A stretch of DNA of 64,000 nt from Cytobacillus sp. NJ13 (GTDB lineage: Bacteria; Bacillota; Bacilli; Bacillales; Cytobacillaceae), in the NCBI GenBank assembly GCA_030348385.1, contig JAUCFP010000006.1, positions 3,272,501 to 3,336,500 of the forward strand, given 5' to 3'. The position numbers were made by a program, and so were the translations under genes. The notes under the pieces are model-generated. The model ran no database searches. It was not told the DNA's origin and saw only the letters and a program-made list of their open reading frames with translations. This document shows, piece after piece, positions 16,946 through 27,586 of the stretch. Numbering within the stretch: the first letter of the stretch is position 1; the number at the start of each line of letters is the position of its first letter.

Positions 16946-17908
16946 TTATATTTCAAAGCTGGATGAGTCAATAAAAGTAAGATTAGGGTTCATTCTCAAA
17001 TCTTCAGCAAGCTTAAATAGGGCACTGTCCTTCATTTTCGCTTCGATCATACAATGGATTTCAGGCACTGAACCCTTAATATTTTGAAGAAACTCCATGA
17101 ACATATCAGCATTAATATAATCGGCGTGAGCTCTGAAATCTTTGTCTGATTTCGGACTGGAAATATGCATTTTCACAGGCAGTTCTGAATGGTCCCATGT
17201 CGCTGCTACCCTTCCCCATTGCCCCATCCAGTTATCATTCTCAAAATTGGCAAGGTGATGGTGGTAATCAAATACAAGCGGAATCCCAAGTTTTTCACAA
17301 AGGTAAAGCGTATCATCAAGAGTAAAGGTGGTATCGTCATTCTCAAGGATAATCATTTGCTGGATTCCTGAAGGTGTATAGCCCCAATTATGGATAAATT
17401 GTTCAAGAGCCTTCTCTTTATCATCATAGCCTCCGCCCACATGCAGAACACAGCGGTGAGCTGAATTCAGCCTCATGCCTTTCAGCAGGGCTTCATGCAT
17501 TGCCAGTGTTTTAATGGACATATTCAATGTATCAACTTTCGGCGTATTAAGGAGCACAAAATGGTCCGGATGAAAATCCACCCGCATGGGGTGTTCATCC
17601 AGAAAGTCACCTATTTTGGATAGAGCTTCTTTAAGAGGGTGCATATACTTCCAATCAGAGAGTTCCTCATGATTGGCAAGAGGAATCAGCCGGGAACTAA
17701 AGCGGAAAAAATGGATATCATGGGCTGCATTGTGCTTTAGCAGCCTCAGGCAGTTCTCAAGATTTGATACAGCAATCCGCTCCAGTCTTGCTATAGCCGC
17801 CTCGCGGTCTTTAATGGCCGAGAATTGCTTGAACGTCATCATTTGCGATGGTGACGCGTTTTTCAGATTCATGCTCATCGCGACATACCCAAGGCGTACA
17901 ATCGTCAT
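16946..17908 (-). CDS. uvsE: UV DNA damage endonuclease UvsE
   Basis: 320-residue TIM-barrel endonuclease of the UVDE family. It nicks DNA 5' of UV photoproducts and some abasic sites, a light-independent repair route also used by spores. The start MTIVRLGYVAMSMNLKN and motifs FRFSSRLIPLANH, HPDHFVLLNTP, LVFDYHHH and IHCMIEAKMKD are typical, with the metal-binding His, Asp and Glu residues kept. In Bacillus subtilis the gene (ywjD) is elsewhere, so its place between ydbS and cshA is a difference from that genome. Confidence 0.93.
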   Translation of the reverse strand: MTIVRLGYVAMSMNLKNASPSQMMTFKQFSAIKDREAAIARLERIAVSNLENCLRLLKHNAAHDIHFFRFSSRLIPLANHEELSDWKYMHPLKEALSKIGDFLDEHPMRVDFHPDHFVLLNTPKVDTLNMSIKTLAMHEALLKGMRLNSAHRCVLHVGGGYDDKEKALEQFIHNWGYTPSGIQQMIILENDDTTFTLDDTLYLCEKLGIPLVFDYHHHLANFENDNWMGQWGRVAATWDHSELPVKMHISSPKSDKDFRAHADYINADMFMEFLQNIKGSVPEIHCMIEAKMKDSALFKLAEDLRMNPNLTFIDSSSFEI

Positions 17909-17995
17909 GTCGATTCCTCCCGTACAGCATTTCCCTTAGTATGTACGGCTGCCGCTGAGAAATTGCACATGGATGGCCCTTCATGCAGAGCTAAA

Positions 17996-18024
17996 TAAAA
18001 AAGAGAGCAGAATCTCTGCTCTCC
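17996..18024 (-). terminator. terminator of cshA
   Basis: On the minus strand GAGAGCAGA pairs with TCTGCTCTC around a short loop and is followed by TTTTTTATTT. It stands 8 nt after the cshA stop. Confidence 0.9.
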
Positions 18025-18031
18025 AAATTTA

Positions 18032-19507
18032 TTAACGATAGCTGCTGCTATTTGAACGGTTATTGTGGCTTTGACGTTTTCCAGTGTGGCCTTGACGGGA
18101 TTTATATGATCCTTTCTGGCCTCCTTGTCTGCCTTTTCCGTTATAGCCTCCGCGGCTGCGGTCATTCGGCTTTCTGTCTCGCTTAGAAGGAAGCGGCTTT
18201 TCCTCTGTTAATTTAACAGGAGTTGTATCCGGTTCTTTTGTCAGCATCTTCAGTACGGCCTGAACCACTGTTGAAGCATCCTTTTGTGCCAGAAGCTCAT
18301 CTGCTGCTTCTTTATAGCTCTCAAGATTGTTTTCCTCAATGGTTTGCATGATTTTTTCCATGACTGCTTTTTGCTGGCCTTCAAGGGCCTCATCCAGTGT
18401 TGGAGCATCCATGCGTTCCATTTTTCTCTTGGTTGTACGTTCTACGACATGGAGATACGATTTTTCGCGCGGATTGATGAATGTCATCGCAACACCTGTT
18501 TTTCCAGCACGTCCTGTACGGCCGATGCGGTGAACATAGCTTTCAGGATCCTGAGGAATATCAAAATTGTATACATGTGTGACGCCGGAAATATCCAAGC
18601 CTCGCGCAGCAACATCTGTTGCAACAAGGACGTCAATGCTTCCCTCCTTGAACTTGCGAAGAACAGAAATCCTCTTAGCCTGGCTTAAGTCACCATGGAT
18701 TCCTTCAGCCATATATCCGCGAAGATTCAAGGCTTCAGCCAGTTCATCGACACGGCGCTTTGTACGTCCGAATACGATTGCCAATTCCGGTGATTGAATA
18801 TCCAGAAGTCTTGTCAGCACATCAAATTTATTCTTTTCATGCACTTCAATATAGTATTGTTCAATAGATGATACAGTCATTTCCTTCGCTTTTACACGGA
18901 CAATTTGAGGGTCCTTCATGAAACGTTCTGCCATTCTGCGGATTGGCGCAGGCATTGTAGCAGAGAAAAGCAGCGTTTGGCGCTCATCCGGAATTTGTGC
19001 AAGGATTGCTTCAATATCATCAATGAATCCCATGTTAAGCATTTCATCCGCTTCGTCAAGGATAGCTGTATGGACATGGTCAAGACGCATTGTTTTGCGG
19101 TTTATGTGGTCCAAAATACGTCCTGGCGTTCCAACGATGATATGCGGTTTGTTCTTCAAGGCACGGATTTGGCGATTAATATCCTGACCTCCATAAATGG
19201 ATAGGACTTTCGTTCTTTTGCCATAGCCGATTTTATACAGTTCTTCCGATACCTGAATTGCCAGCTCGCGAGTCGGAGCAATCACAATTCCCTGAATGAA
19301 ATCCTTCGTGTTGTCGATTTTATCAATCATCGGGATTCCGAATGCAGCAGTTTTTCCTGTTCCTGTCTGCGCCTGCCCGATCAGGTCTTTATTCTCTAAA
19401 CTTAACGGAATGGTCTGGGCCTGAATAGGAGTCGCTTCTTCAAATCCCATTCGCTTCAGTGATTTCATTGTCGCCGGGCTGATGCCCAAGTCTTGAAACT
19501 TTGTCAA
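18032..19507 (-). CDS. cshA: DEAD-box ATP-dependent RNA helicase CshA
   Basis: 491-residue RNA helicase: Q motif, Walker A AQTGTGKT (46-53), PTRELA, DEAD (151-154), SAT and [10 protein letters not shown] motifs in two RecA domains, then a C-terminal dimerisation part and a basic Arg/Gly/Ser-rich tail. CshA works with the RNA degradosome and in ribosome assembly and cold adaptation. Start: TTG at 19507 with AAGGAG 10 nt upstream; an ATG at 19516 is only 1 nt from that site. Upstream lies a structured, gene-free stretch of about 380 nt. Confidence 0.96.
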   Translation of the reverse strand: MTKFQDLGISPATMKSLKRMGFEEATPIQAQTIPLSLENKDLIGQAQTGTGKTAAFGIPMIDKIDNTKDFIQGIVIAPTRELAIQVSEELYKIGYGKRTKVLSIYGGQDINRQIRALKNKPHIIVGTPGRILDHINRKTMRLDHVHTAILDEADEMLNMGFIDDIEAILAQIPDERQTLLFSATMPAPIRRMAERFMKDPQIVRVKAKEMTVSSIEQYYIEVHEKNKFDVLTRLLDIQSPELAIVFGRTKRRVDELAEALNLRGYMAEGIHGDLSQAKRISVLRKFKEGSIDVLVATDVAARGLDISGVTHVYNFDIPQDPESYVHRIGRTGRAGKTGVAMTFINPREKSYLHVVERTTKRKMERMDAPTLDEALEGQQKAVMEKIMQTIEENNLESYKEAADELLAQKDASTVVQAVLKMLTKEPDTTPVKLTEEKPLPSKRDRKPNDRSRGGYNGKGRQGGQKGSYKSRQGHTGKRQSHNNRSNSSSYR

Positions 19508-19888
19508 TGTATTCATTCTCCTTCTAATCATAGAAAAATTTTGTCCCTGCAAACCTGCAGGCAGGAAATTCTCCTGAAAATTGGCCTATGAGTCACTCTT
19601 CCGGACGATTATAAGAAAAGTTAGGGCACCCCGTAAGGAGCCTTTTAACCGGCAGTATCCGGTCTCTAGATGCTGTAACTTCTTATTTTTATAAAAAGTG
19701 CGGTTATGTTTCGTTAAGAAGAGTCCCACTCACTATGAAACCCGCTTGAGGAAAGGATGAGGGTAAATTCTATCCAAATTGTTCACGGACAATCAGGTCT
19801 CTAAAGATGAGTTTTTCAAAGAGAAAGCACTCATATATTTATGGCCATACTGAAGTATGACGTTCTCAGCAATACCTCTGTATTTAAT
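19508..19888 (-). promoter_or_regulatory. gene-free leader region of cshA with predicted RNA structure
   Basis: No gene is visible. On the minus strand, hairpins can form at GACCGGATACTGCCGGTT, at GGCTCC..GGGTGCC (about 19625-19645) and at CCTGC..GCAGG near 19545-19565. A TATAAT at 19608-19613 could be a -10 box with a weak -35, leaving a leader of about 95 nt. DEAD-box helicase mRNAs often have regulated leaders, but no known riboswitch class is recognised. Confidence 0.35.
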
Positions 19889-19920
19889 GAAAAAAGACAT
19901 TCTCCTGCTGGAGTATGTCC
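19889..19920 (-). terminator. terminator downstream of the esterase gene
   Basis: On the minus strand GACATACTCC pairs with GGAGAATGTC around a 4-nt loop and is followed by TTTTTT. It lies about 95 nt after the esterase stop and ahead of the cshA leader. Confidence 0.8.
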
Positions 19921-20013
19921 GGGTTCTCAAAAGAAGTTCCTGTTGGCACTTTGGTGTTTATATTACCATTTCCAAGTAAGCATTGCAAACTTGAAGGCTG
20001 GCTGAAAACCTTA

Positions 20014-20709
20014 TCATTCCGGCTTTTTTTGAAGGAAACCAAGGATTTCCTGAAAGAGGCGTTCCCCTTCCCCGCAATGGCAGATAAGATGTTTCGAGTC
20101 CTTTATAAAAATTAATTTTTTGGCTGATGAACTAATATTATTGTATAAATATTTGGCACTTCTTGGTGGCACAACTCCATCACTTTCACCTTGCGCAATC
20201 AATGTCGGCACAGTGATCTGATTTAAGATAGGTTTGATAGAGGCCACAAGCCTGCGGAATTGAAGAGTTGCCGTAATCGGTGTCGCACTTATTTTCCGCT
20301 TATATCTGACGAACAGCTCATTGTCGGCCAGGTTTCCCTTGAAGGCATCCCTTGCCATCTCTTTAATATCGAAGAAAAGCTGTTTTGGATTTACATAATA
20401 AGCAGCAGCACTAAGCAGGACCAGCTTATCCACAGGGTAATGCACTGTTAAGTAGCTGGCGATCAGGCCGCCCATCGAAAAGCCGACTACATACACTTTT
20501 TCACAGCGGCTTATCAGCCTTTTCAGCTCTTCCTCAGCATGCTCAATCCATTTGTTATAGGCAATTCCCTTTAGCTTCAGTTCATCGCCATGACCCGGCA
20601 ATGTCGGCACGGAAATCTCCCAGTCTGTATGTTCTTTCAAATATTCTGCTAAAGGTTCTACTTCAAATGGAGCTCCTGTAAAACCATGTATGCACATGCA
20701 GCCAATCAT
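20014..20709 (-). CDS. alpha/beta-hydrolase, carboxylesterase (Est30/YvaK-like)
   Basis: 231-residue monomeric carboxylesterase-type alpha/beta hydrolase. The N-terminal oxyanion motif is HGFTG, the nucleophile serine lies in GFSMGG (about residue 84), the acid is in GESDGVVP and the base in DSKHLICH. Related Bacillus and Geobacillus enzymes hydrolyse short-chain esters; the natural substrate is unknown. The ATG at 20709 (MIGCMCIHGFTG) has GGTGA 7 nt upstream; an in-frame TTG at 20745 has no site. It is a single-gene unit with its own terminator. Confidence 0.88.
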   Translation of the reverse strand: MIGCMCIHGFTGAPFEVEPLAEYLKEHTDWEISVPTLPGHGDELKLKGIAYNKWIEHAEEELKRLISRCEKVYVVGFSMGGLIASYLTVHYPVDKLVLLSAAAYYVNPKQLFFDIKEMARDAFKGNLADNELFVRYKRKISATPITATLQFRRLVASIKPILNQITVPTLIAQGESDGVVPPRSAKYLYNNISSSAKKLIFIKDSKHLICHCGEGERLFQEILGFLQKKPE

Positions 20710-20835
20710 TCTCGAGTCACCGCCATTCTTTATAATATATGTCAATTTCTATTTTACACTTTTTCCTTTTTGCCATACTAATCAAACCTGTTGGAAGATA
20801 AAAATTATAACGAAGGAACTATATAAAAATAATTT

Positions 20836-20870
20836 AAACCCCTGTTTCACGTGGAACAGGGGTTTATTTC
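20836..20870 (-). terminator. terminator downstream of murF
   Basis: AAACCCCTGTT pairs with AACAGGGGTTT around a CACGTG-centred loop, about 125 nt after the murF stop. The T-run on the minus strand is weak (TTTAAATTATTTTT) and the structure could work in both directions. Confidence 0.65.
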
Positions 20871-20992
20871 CTATAATAACAGATATATACAAAAACAGAA
20901 TTAACAAAGTATGAGAATGATATGTTATTTCCAGCTGTTTCAGTCTTATCATTCTATCTGTTAAAGTGTTGTTATTATTCTTTTCTTAGCAA

Positions 20993-22366
20993 TTATTGAA
21001 GGGCTGAGACAACTTCTTCAAGTTTCATGCCCCGGGATGCCTTAACCAGTATAATCGTTTCCGGATCCACATGTTTCTTCAGCTCTTCGATCAGCGGCTG
21101 TTTGTCAGTAAAGGCGGCCACCCGTTCGTGAGGCAGTACCTCCTTCGCTCCCTTGGCGATATATTCGCCAAGCTTGCCGTAAGTAAATACATAATCAACC
21201 TTTTCAGGATCCACAGATTTACCTGTGGAATAATGGAAATCCTCCTCCTGCGGACCAAGCTCCAGCATATCGCCGAGAACAAGAATTTTCTTTTTATATC
21301 CTGGCAGGTTGGCGATCAGTTCAATCGCCGCATTCATAGATGTTGGACTCGCATTATAAGCATCGTTGATGATTTTTTCTCCACTTTGACCCTCGAGAAG
21401 TTCCATCCTCATGTTCGTCAGCTTTAAGCTTGCGAAGCCTTCGTTCATCTTTTCGTACGGAACGCCGAAATGGGATGCTGCTATCATGGCTGCCAGGGCA
21501 TTGAGAACATTATGGGTACCTAACACAGGCAGATAAAACTTCCCGCTGGACACATTGATACCAAACGTGCTGCCGCTGTCATTCTGCTCAATATCCATCG
21601 GGTATACATCATTTTTCCCGGTTCTTCCAAAAGTTCTTAAAGCTGCAGAACCGCTGTAGGATTTCAGTTTTTCATCCAGGAGAGGCTCGTCTCCGTAATA
21701 AATAACCAGACCATTTTCCTGGAGCCCATTTACAATCTCCAGCTTTGCTTCTGCAATCCCTTCTCTGGAACCTAAATCCTGCAGGTGTGATTCGCCTATA
21801 TTCGTAATAATCACAGCGTCCGGACGGGCAAGCTTCGTAAGAAAATCGATTTCCCCCCTGCCGCTCATTCCCATTTCCAGCACAGCGATTTCCGTATCTT
21901 CCTCAAGAGCCAGAATGGTTAAAGGCAAACCGATGTGATTGTTGTAGTTACCTTCCGTTTTTTGAACCTTATATTGCAGGGAAAGGAGGTTTGCGGTCAT
22001 ATCCTTGGTTGTTGTTTTACCATTGCTTCCTGTAATCCCTGCCACTTTTACCTTTAATTCATCACGATAGCTTCTTGCCAATTCCTGAAGAGCCGTTAGT
22101 GTATCTTCGACGATCAGGATTGGAAGATGAAGCGGGGGATTAGGAACGTCCTTTTGCCAAAAAGCCGCGGCTGCCCCTTTTTCGATAGCATCTTCTACAA
22201 ATCGATAGCCATCCGAATTTTCCCCTTTGAATGGAACGAACAAATTGCCGTGATTGATTTTTCTGGAGTCAATGCTAACGCCTTGTATGGATGTATCATT
22301 AAAAGATGATACATCATTATCTACTTTAATCATCTGTGTAATTTCCTGAAGTGTTTTCTTAATCAT
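20993..22366 (-). CDS. murF: UDP-N-acetylmuramoyl-tripeptide--D-alanyl-D-alanine ligase
   Basis: 457-residue Mur ligase that adds D-Ala-D-Ala to UDP-MurNAc-tripeptide in the cytoplasm, the last step before lipid I. Three domains are visible: N-terminal UDP-binding part, central ATPase with GSNGKTTT (about 113-120), and C-terminal domain with NDAYNASPTSM and ILVLGDMLELG. The ATG at 22366 has AGGAGG 6 nt upstream and gives MIKKTLQEI; a longer frame lacks a site. It follows ddl, which makes its substrate. Confidence 0.97.
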   Translation of the reverse strand: MIKKTLQEITQMIKVDNDVSSFNDTSIQGVSIDSRKINHGNLFVPFKGENSDGYRFVEDAIEKGAAAAFWQKDVPNPPLHLPILIVEDTLTALQELARSYRDELKVKVAGITGSNGKTTTKDMTANLLSLQYKVQKTEGNYNNHIGLPLTILALEEDTEIAVLEMGMSGRGEIDFLTKLARPDAVIITNIGESHLQDLGSREGIAEAKLEIVNGLQENGLVIYYGDEPLLDEKLKSYSGSAALRTFGRTGKNDVYPMDIEQNDSGSTFGINVSSGKFYLPVLGTHNVLNALAAMIAASHFGVPYEKMNEGFASLKLTNMRMELLEGQSGEKIINDAYNASPTSMNAAIELIANLPGYKKKILVLGDMLELGPQEEDFHYSTGKSVDPEKVDYVFTYGKLGEYIAKGAKEVLPHERVAAFTDKQPLIEELKKHVDPETIILVKASRGMKLEEVVSALQ

Positions 22367-22433
22367 ATGGCGCCTCCTATTCGGCAATATCATAATTTCA
22401 TAGTATATCTAATATTGCCAGTTATGTATGAAC

Positions 22434-22466
22434 AAAAGGAACACGACAAAGATGCCGTGTTTCCTT
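22434..22466 (-). terminator. stem-loop between ddl and murF
   Basis: On the minus strand GGAAACACGGCA pairs with TGTCGTGTTCC and is followed by TTTTGTT. It could stop or reduce read-through from ddl into murF. Confidence 0.7.
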
Positions 22467-22482
22467 CAACAATTATGCCATT

Positions 22483-23559
22483 TTACATTGTGTGTTTGAT
22501 GCTTTGTTTCTCAGCATGGCGTTCGATGGCGAGATCGACAAGCTTTTCGATCAGCTGAGGATATTCCACTCCCGTATGCTTCCATAGAAGCGGGAACATG
22601 CTGAAAGGTGTAAAGCCTGGCATTGTATTAACCTCATTAATGTATAGCTTACCCTCTCTTGTTAAAAAGAAATCAGCTCTGACCAGACCTGAGCAGTCAA
22701 GGGCTTTAAATGCTTTAATGGCCATGTCCCTCAGTTCACTGTACTCATTTTCTGAGATTTCAGCAGGAATGATTAATGCTGTGTCCCCATCTTCATATTT
22801 GGCTTTATAGTCATAGAATTCAACTTTCGGGACAATCTCACCGGCAACAGAACATTCCGGATAATCATTGCCCAATACGCCAGCTTCAATTTCTCTGGCT
22901 GTAACGCCTTCTTCAATGATAATTTTACGGTCAAATTGGAAAGCTTCTTTGAATGCTCCCTCAAGCTCTGAACGGTTCATGCACTTGCTGATTCCTACAC
23001 TTGAACCCAGGTTGGCCGGTTTTACAAAACACGGATATCCGAGTTCCTTTTCCACTTGATCGTAGGCTGCTTCCGTCTCATTTTCCCACTCGCTGCGGAT
23101 AAACCAGACATACTTCACCTGTGGCAGGCCTGCCTGTGCAAAGATATTCTTCATGATGACCTTATCCATCCCTGCAGATGAAGCCAATACTCCATTCCCC
23201 ACATATGGCAGGTTAAGCAGCTCAAGCAAACCTTGAACAGTGCCGTCTTCCCCGTTTGGACCATGAAGCAGCGGGAAGATTACATCAAATGGACCTTTAT
23301 TCTGTGCATCCTGGAAAAGAGTCGGTGCCAAAGCAGTTGGAGGAAGTGCTTCCCCCTGGGAAAATTCCAGCTCCTTCACACTGGAAACAGGTCCTTGCAA
23401 TTGAGGGCCCTTTACCCATTGACCTTCTTCAGATATATAAATAGGATGAATTTCAAATTTCTCTAAATCCAATGCTTTAATCACAGCCATTGCAGTCTGC
23501 ATCGATACTTTATGCTCTGCAGATTTTCCGCCGTATAAAAGGCCAACCTTCGTTTTCAT
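22483..23559 (-). CDS. ddl: D-alanine--D-alanine ligase
   Basis: 358-residue ATP-grasp ligase that joins two D-alanines. Motifs include [13 protein letters not shown] at the N-terminus, [25 protein letters not shown], and the C-terminal active-site segment [19 protein letters not shown]. The ATG at 23559 follows GGAGG by 7 nt. Together with alr and murF in this window it completes the D-Ala branch of peptidoglycan synthesis. Confidence 0.97.
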   Translation of the reverse strand: MKTKVGLLYGGKSAEHKVSMQTAMAVIKALDLEKFEIHPIYISEEGQWVKGPQLQGPVSSVKELEFSQGEALPPTALAPTLFQDAQNKGPFDVIFPLLHGPNGEDGTVQGLLELLNLPYVGNGVLASSAGMDKVIMKNIFAQAGLPQVKYVWFIRSEWENETEAAYDQVEKELGYPCFVKPANLGSSVGISKCMNRSELEGAFKEAFQFDRKIIIEEGVTAREIEAGVLGNDYPECSVAGEIVPKVEFYDYKAKYEDGDTALIIPAEISENEYSELRDMAIKAFKALDCSGLVRADFFLTREGKLYINEVNTMPGFTPFSMFPLLWKHTGVEYPQLIEKLVDLAIERHAEKQSIKHTM

Positions 23560-23958
23560 AAAAGAACCTCCAATATTCAATCATGGACTTACCGGCTTCT
23601 CATGCCGCTTTATTCCGTTATTTTACTTAACTGATTTTTATGCTCTTTCAAGCTACTCTTTATTGTAACACTTTCACATTTAAGAAAGGGAGTGATTACA
23701 TGTTCAATTCCACAGGAATTTTTTTCTCCGCATACGCCCATATTCCTATATGTATGAAATGGCCCTGAAAAAGGAAACTTTTCTTATCTAATCCAGTAAA
23801 ATAATTTCCTTTTCTGGCATTAATTTAAACTCACTTTCTACAATTTGTTATCTTGAAAAAACGTCTAACCGCCTGCGATAGAGCAATTAAAGAGAAAAAC
23901 CCTTAATCCCTGGTAAATAATCGGACTTATTTTATTATTATAACAAAAGTTTTATCTA

Positions 23959-23987
23959 TTAACTTTTAACGTAAAACAGGATATAAT
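23959..23987 (+). promoter_or_regulatory. probable sigma-A promoter of the symporter gene
   Basis: TTAACT, 17 nt and TATAAT stand about 43 nt before the symporter ATG. The remaining gap to ddl (23560-23958) is AT-rich and divergent; no gene or RNA motif was recognised there. Confidence 0.5.
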
Positions 23988-24029
23988 CCTCCTAACAAAA
24001 ACAACTGTATTTTTTAGGAGGACACAAAA

Positions 24030-25220
24030 ATGAAGTTCGGTTTGCTTCCCAGAATTATTGCAGCCATAGCATTGGGTATTTTATTAGGTTCTTTTTCCCC
24101 TGAATGGCTTATTCAGCTATTTGCTACTTTTAATGGACTGTTCGGAAACTTTCTTGGTTTTGCGATTCCATTAATTATTATCGGATTTATCGCGCCAGGT
24201 ATCGGGAGCATGGGAAAAGGCGCAGGGAAACTGCTGGGGATTACAACTGGCTTTGCCTATGCTTCTACGATCACTGCTGGTTTAGTTGCCTATTTTTCTG
24301 CGACGGTGTTATACCCTGTTCTTTTAAAAAACCAAAGCTTCAAAGAGTTTGAGAATCCTGAGGATGCTTTGCTTTCACCCTTTTTCCAGGTGGACATGCC
24401 TCCTGTAATGGGGGTCATGACGGCACTGCTGATTTCATTCACGCTAGGCCTTGGATTGGCTGCGATCAAGGGAAATACTCTGCAAAATGCTATGAATGAT
24501 TTCCGTGATATTATTGAAAAACTGATTGAAAAGGTCATCATTCCATTGCTTCCTGTCCATATTTTTGGGATTTTTGCCAATATGACGCAGGGCGGACAGG
24601 TTGGCGCCATTATTTCTGTATTTGCCAAAGTATTTGTCATGATTATTGCTCTTCACCTTTTATTTTTACTGCTTCAATATTCAGCGGCCGGTACCCTTAT
24701 GAAAGCCAATCCGCTTAGACTCATGAAAAATATGATGCCTGCCTACTTTACGGCACTTGGAACCCAATCATCCGCATCCACCATTCCTGTTACGCTTAAA
24801 CAGGTTAAAAAGCTTGGTGCACGTGAAAAAGTCGCGGATTTCTCTGTTCCATTACTGGCAACGATTCATCTCTCCGGAAGTACGATCACCATTGTGAGCT
24901 GTGCGATCGCCGTGATGATGCTGCAGGGTCAAACAGCATCATTTGCAGAAATCCTGCCTTTTATTTTAATGCTTGGCATCACGATGATTGCAGCTCCCGG
25001 CGTCCCTGGAGGAGCTGTCATGGCCGCATTGGGTCTGCTTGAAAGCATGCTAGGATTCAACGAAACCATGCTTGCGCTTATGATTGCCCTATACCTTGCC
25101 CAGGACAGCTTTGGAACTGCGTGCAATGTAACCGGCGACGGTGCGCTGACACTATTATCAGATAAGGCAAGCGGCAAAGATAAGAAACTTCAGCCTCAAT
25201 CTGCTGTGAAAGCTGGCTAA
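24030..25220 (+). CDS. dicarboxylate/amino acid:cation symporter (DAACS family)
   Basis: 396-residue integral membrane protein of the DAACS/GltP family, which couples Na+ or H+ to uptake of glutamate, aspartate or C4-dicarboxylates. About eight transmembrane helices and two hairpin loops are expected. The serine-rich hairpin is seen in the segment TQSSASTIPVTL and the NMxxxGG-like part in NMTQGG. AGGAGG lies 7 nt before the ATG. Substrate cannot be set from the sequence. Single-gene unit between a promoter and a strong terminator. Confidence 0.9.
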   Translation: MKFGLLPRIIAAIALGILLGSFSPEWLIQLFATFNGLFGNFLGFAIPLIIIGFIAPGIGSMGKGAGKLLGITTGFAYASTITAGLVAYFSATVLYPVLLKNQSFKEFENPEDALLSPFFQVDMPPVMGVMTALLISFTLGLGLAAIKGNTLQNAMNDFRDIIEKLIEKVIIPLLPVHIFGIFANMTQGGQVGAIISVFAKVFVMIIALHLLFLLLQYSAAGTLMKANPLRLMKNMMPAYFTALGTQSSASTIPVTLKQVKKLGAREKVADFSVPLLATIHLSGSTITIVSCAIAVMMLQGQTASFAEILPFILMLGITMIAAPGVPGGAVMAALGLLESMLGFNETMLALMIALYLAQDSFGTACNVTGDGALTLLSDKASGKDKKLQPQSAVKAG

Positions 25221-25223
25221 TTG

Positions 25224-25257
25224 AAAAAAGATGTCCCTGTGGGGGCATCTTTTTTTT
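25224..25257 (+). terminator. terminator of the symporter gene
   Basis: AAGATGTCCC pairs with GGGGCATCTT around a short loop and is followed by TTTTTTT. Confidence 0.92.
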
Positions 25258-25399
25258 GTGCGGTTTTTATAAATTTTGCTGCACTAGCCGGCATATCGGT
25301 TACTTAGTTTAATTTATCGGTCAGTTTTAAATTTTATCGGTCACTTGGCGCGACATCAGCTTTACATTACCAGGAAAGTGAAAAGTGTATATCTGGACT

Positions 25400-25819
25400 T
25401 TACTTAACAATCAAAACAGGCGCTTTCACACGTTTGGCTATTTTATGGCTAACACTTCCGAGCACCATTTCCTGAAGTGTATTCAGACCCCGGCTTCCTA
25501 CTACAGCAACATCAAAATCCATCTTGTTGGCGAACTCAACAATGGCTGGTCCAGGCTCTCCCTGCAGGATTTTTATTTCATATGAAATGCCCTTTTCTTT
25601 TAATAAGTTTTCTATTGGCTCTAAACGTTTTTTCCTCACCTGGTCCACTATACTCTTATCAAAATGGTGAAGGATATCTTCTTTTGAGGTCTGGCCATCA
25701 ACAGCATACACTACGGTTATTTCAGAATCAGGATTCTGTTCAGCCAGTTGAATGGCTTTAGCGGCTGCACGAATGGAATGATCGGATCCATCTGCAGCAA
25801 TCAGTATCTTTTTAAACAC
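25400..25819 (-). CDS. universal stress protein, UspA family
   Basis: 139-residue single-domain USP with the ATP-binding signature GSRGLNTLQEMVLGSVSHKI near residues 112-131 (G-2x-G-9x-GS pattern) and N-terminal KILIAADGSDHS. Such proteins bind ATP or AMP and help tolerance of stress. It follows the SulP transporter gene by 75 nt, with a terminator between them. USP genes beside SulP transporters are frequent, suggesting a linked role in anion transport or stress. Confidence 0.93.
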   Translation of the reverse strand: MFKKILIAADGSDHSIRAAAKAIQLAEQNPDSEITVVYAVDGQTSKEDILHHFDKSIVDQVRKKRLEPIENLLKEKGISYEIKILQGEPGPAIVEFANKMDFDVAVVGSRGLNTLQEMVLGSVSHKIAKRVKAPVLIVK

Positions 25820-25849
25820 AGCCTCACCCCTAACTTATTCTTATAAAGA

Positions 25850-25881
25850 AAATACCACAGTCAAAACTGACTGTGGTATTA
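25850..25881 (-). terminator. terminator of the SulP gene
   Basis: Perfect stem AATACCACAGTCA/TGACTGTGGTATT with a 4-nt loop, then TTTTC on the minus strand. It lies between the SulP gene and the universal stress gene. Confidence 0.85.
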
Positions 25882-25894
25882 ATTACAGCATTTA

Positions 25895-27361
25895 TTAATG
25901 GCCGGATAATTTCGCACCAGGTTTGCGGTGAACGGCCAAACGCTCAATCAAGTTCGAGCTTGGCGCGTTTAATCCTGATAGGCGGACTAGCACACCGTTG
26001 TCACGAAGCTTTAATACAATCTTATCTATGGCAGCGACACCTGAGTCATCCCAGACATGCGCCTGTGTAAAATCAATTTCAACTTCGTTTAATACTTCAT
26101 TAAATTCGAATGCTGCTACAAGTTCATCTACAGAAGCAAAGAAAACCTGGCCTGTTACAGCGTATATTTTCTTATCTCCTTCAATTCGTGATGCAGCATG
26201 CACTTTCGAAATTTTAGCGACAAAGAAGATCGCACTTAGGATGATCCCCGCGAACACTCCTTTGGATAAGTCATGAGTGAAAACAGTTGTAACAGTCGTT
26301 GTCACCATAACAATCGAATCTGTGACAGGCGTCTTAGCAAGGCCTTTAATGGATGACCAGTCAAATGTACCGATCGATACCATGATCATAACGCCAACTA
26401 ATGCAGCCATCGGGATCTGAACGACAATATTTCCTAATACTAAAATCAGAAACATAAGGAATGTGCCGGCTGTCAAAGCCGAAAGTCTGCCTCTCCCGCC
26501 AGATTTCACATTTATAACGGACTGTCCAATCATGGCACAGCCTGCCATTCCGCCGAATAGACCTGCCACGATATTCGCAATTCCCTGTCCGCGGCTTTCC
26601 ATATTCTTATCACTGGCCGTATCGGTCATGTCATCAACTATGGATGCAGTCAGCAAAGATTCAAGCAAGCCCACGATCGCAAGGGCAATAGAGTATGGGA
26701 AAATAATCTTCAGAGTCTCAAGGTTAAATGGAACATCCGGTATAAAGAATGCCGGAAGGGCCGATGTGATAGTTCCCATGTCGCCAACTGTGCGCACATC
26801 ACTCTTTGTCATGATGGCAATGACAGTAATAACAATAATAGCCACCAGAGGAGATGGCATTGCTTTAGTAAATCTCGGGAAAATATAAATAATCGCCAAT
26901 GCACCGGCAACCATCGCATACATTACCCATGAAGCATCTGCAAACTGTTCAAGCTGTGCCATGAAAATCAATATTGCCAGTGCGTTAACAAACCCAATCA
27001 TAACCGCACGCGGAATGAATTTCATAAAGCGGGCCAGCTTAAGCACACCAAATAAGATCTGCAGAATTCCCGTCAAAATGGTCGCAGCAAATAAATACTG
27101 CAGTCCGTGATCAGCTACTAATGTAACCATTAATAACGCCATCGCACCAGTTGCAGCAGAAATCATTCCAGGCCTTCCGCCAACTATTGAAATGGTTACA
27201 GCAATACAGAAAGAAGCATACAATCCAACCATTGGATCGACACCAGCAATAATCGAGAATGCAATCGCCTCTGGGATTAGTGCCAATGCCACTACGATTC
27301 CAGCAAGAATGTCTCCCTTAACATTGCCGAACCATTGTTCTTTTTTTGATAAAACTTTCAA
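25895..27361 (-). CDS. SulP family inorganic anion transporter with STAS domain
   Basis: 488-residue SLC26/SulP transporter. The N-terminal membrane domain (about 14 helices, residues 15-385) carries the family segments [20 protein letters not shown] and [21 protein letters not shown] shortened cytoplasmic STAS domain follows (about 400-480). SulP proteins move sulfate, bicarbonate or other anions with Na+ or H+; this sequence resembles the bicarbonate/sulfate branch but the substrate is not fixed by sequence. Transcribed toward a universal stress protein gene. Confidence 0.93.
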   Translation of the reverse strand: MKVLSKKEQWFGNVKGDILAGIVVALALIPEAIAFSIIAGVDPMVGLYASFCIAVTISIVGGRPGMISAATGAMALLMVTLVADHGLQYLFAATILTGILQILFGVLKLARFMKFIPRAVMIGFVNALAILIFMAQLEQFADASWVMYAMVAGALAIIYIFPRFTKAMPSPLVAIIVITVIAIMTKSDVRTVGDMGTITSALPAFFIPDVPFNLETLKIIFPYSIALAIVGLLESLLTASIVDDMTDTASDKNMESRGQGIANIVAGLFGGMAGCAMIGQSVINVKSGGRGRLSALTAGTFLMFLILVLGNIVVQIPMAALVGVMIMVSIGTFDWSSIKGLAKTPVTDSIVMVTTTVTTVFTHDLSKGVFAGIILSAIFFVAKISKVHAASRIEGDKKIYAVTGQVFFASVDELVAAFEFNEVLNEVEIDFTQAHVWDDSGVAAIDKIVLKLRDNGVLVRLSGLNAPSSNLIERLAVHRKPGAKLSGH

Positions 27362-27554
27362 ATAAACACCTCTTTATTAATAGATTTGTAGTAATGACTT
27401 TGAACTCTCATCAAAGTCGGGCCGACAAAAACATATAGAATCATAACATATTTACTTATATTTACAAACTCTTAGGTAAGCGCTAAAAATACTTAAAATC
27501 TATGTTTTTCTTTCGAAATCAACAGATTACTATGCATATAAAAAATAATTTCCA

Positions 27555-27586
27555 ACAAAAAAATGACCCTGGAGCAGAGTCATTTA
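27555..27586 (-). terminator. terminator of the VOC gene
   Basis: On the minus strand AATGAC pairs with GTCATT (plus inner pairs) and is followed by TTTTTTTG directly after the stop codon. Confidence 0.85.
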
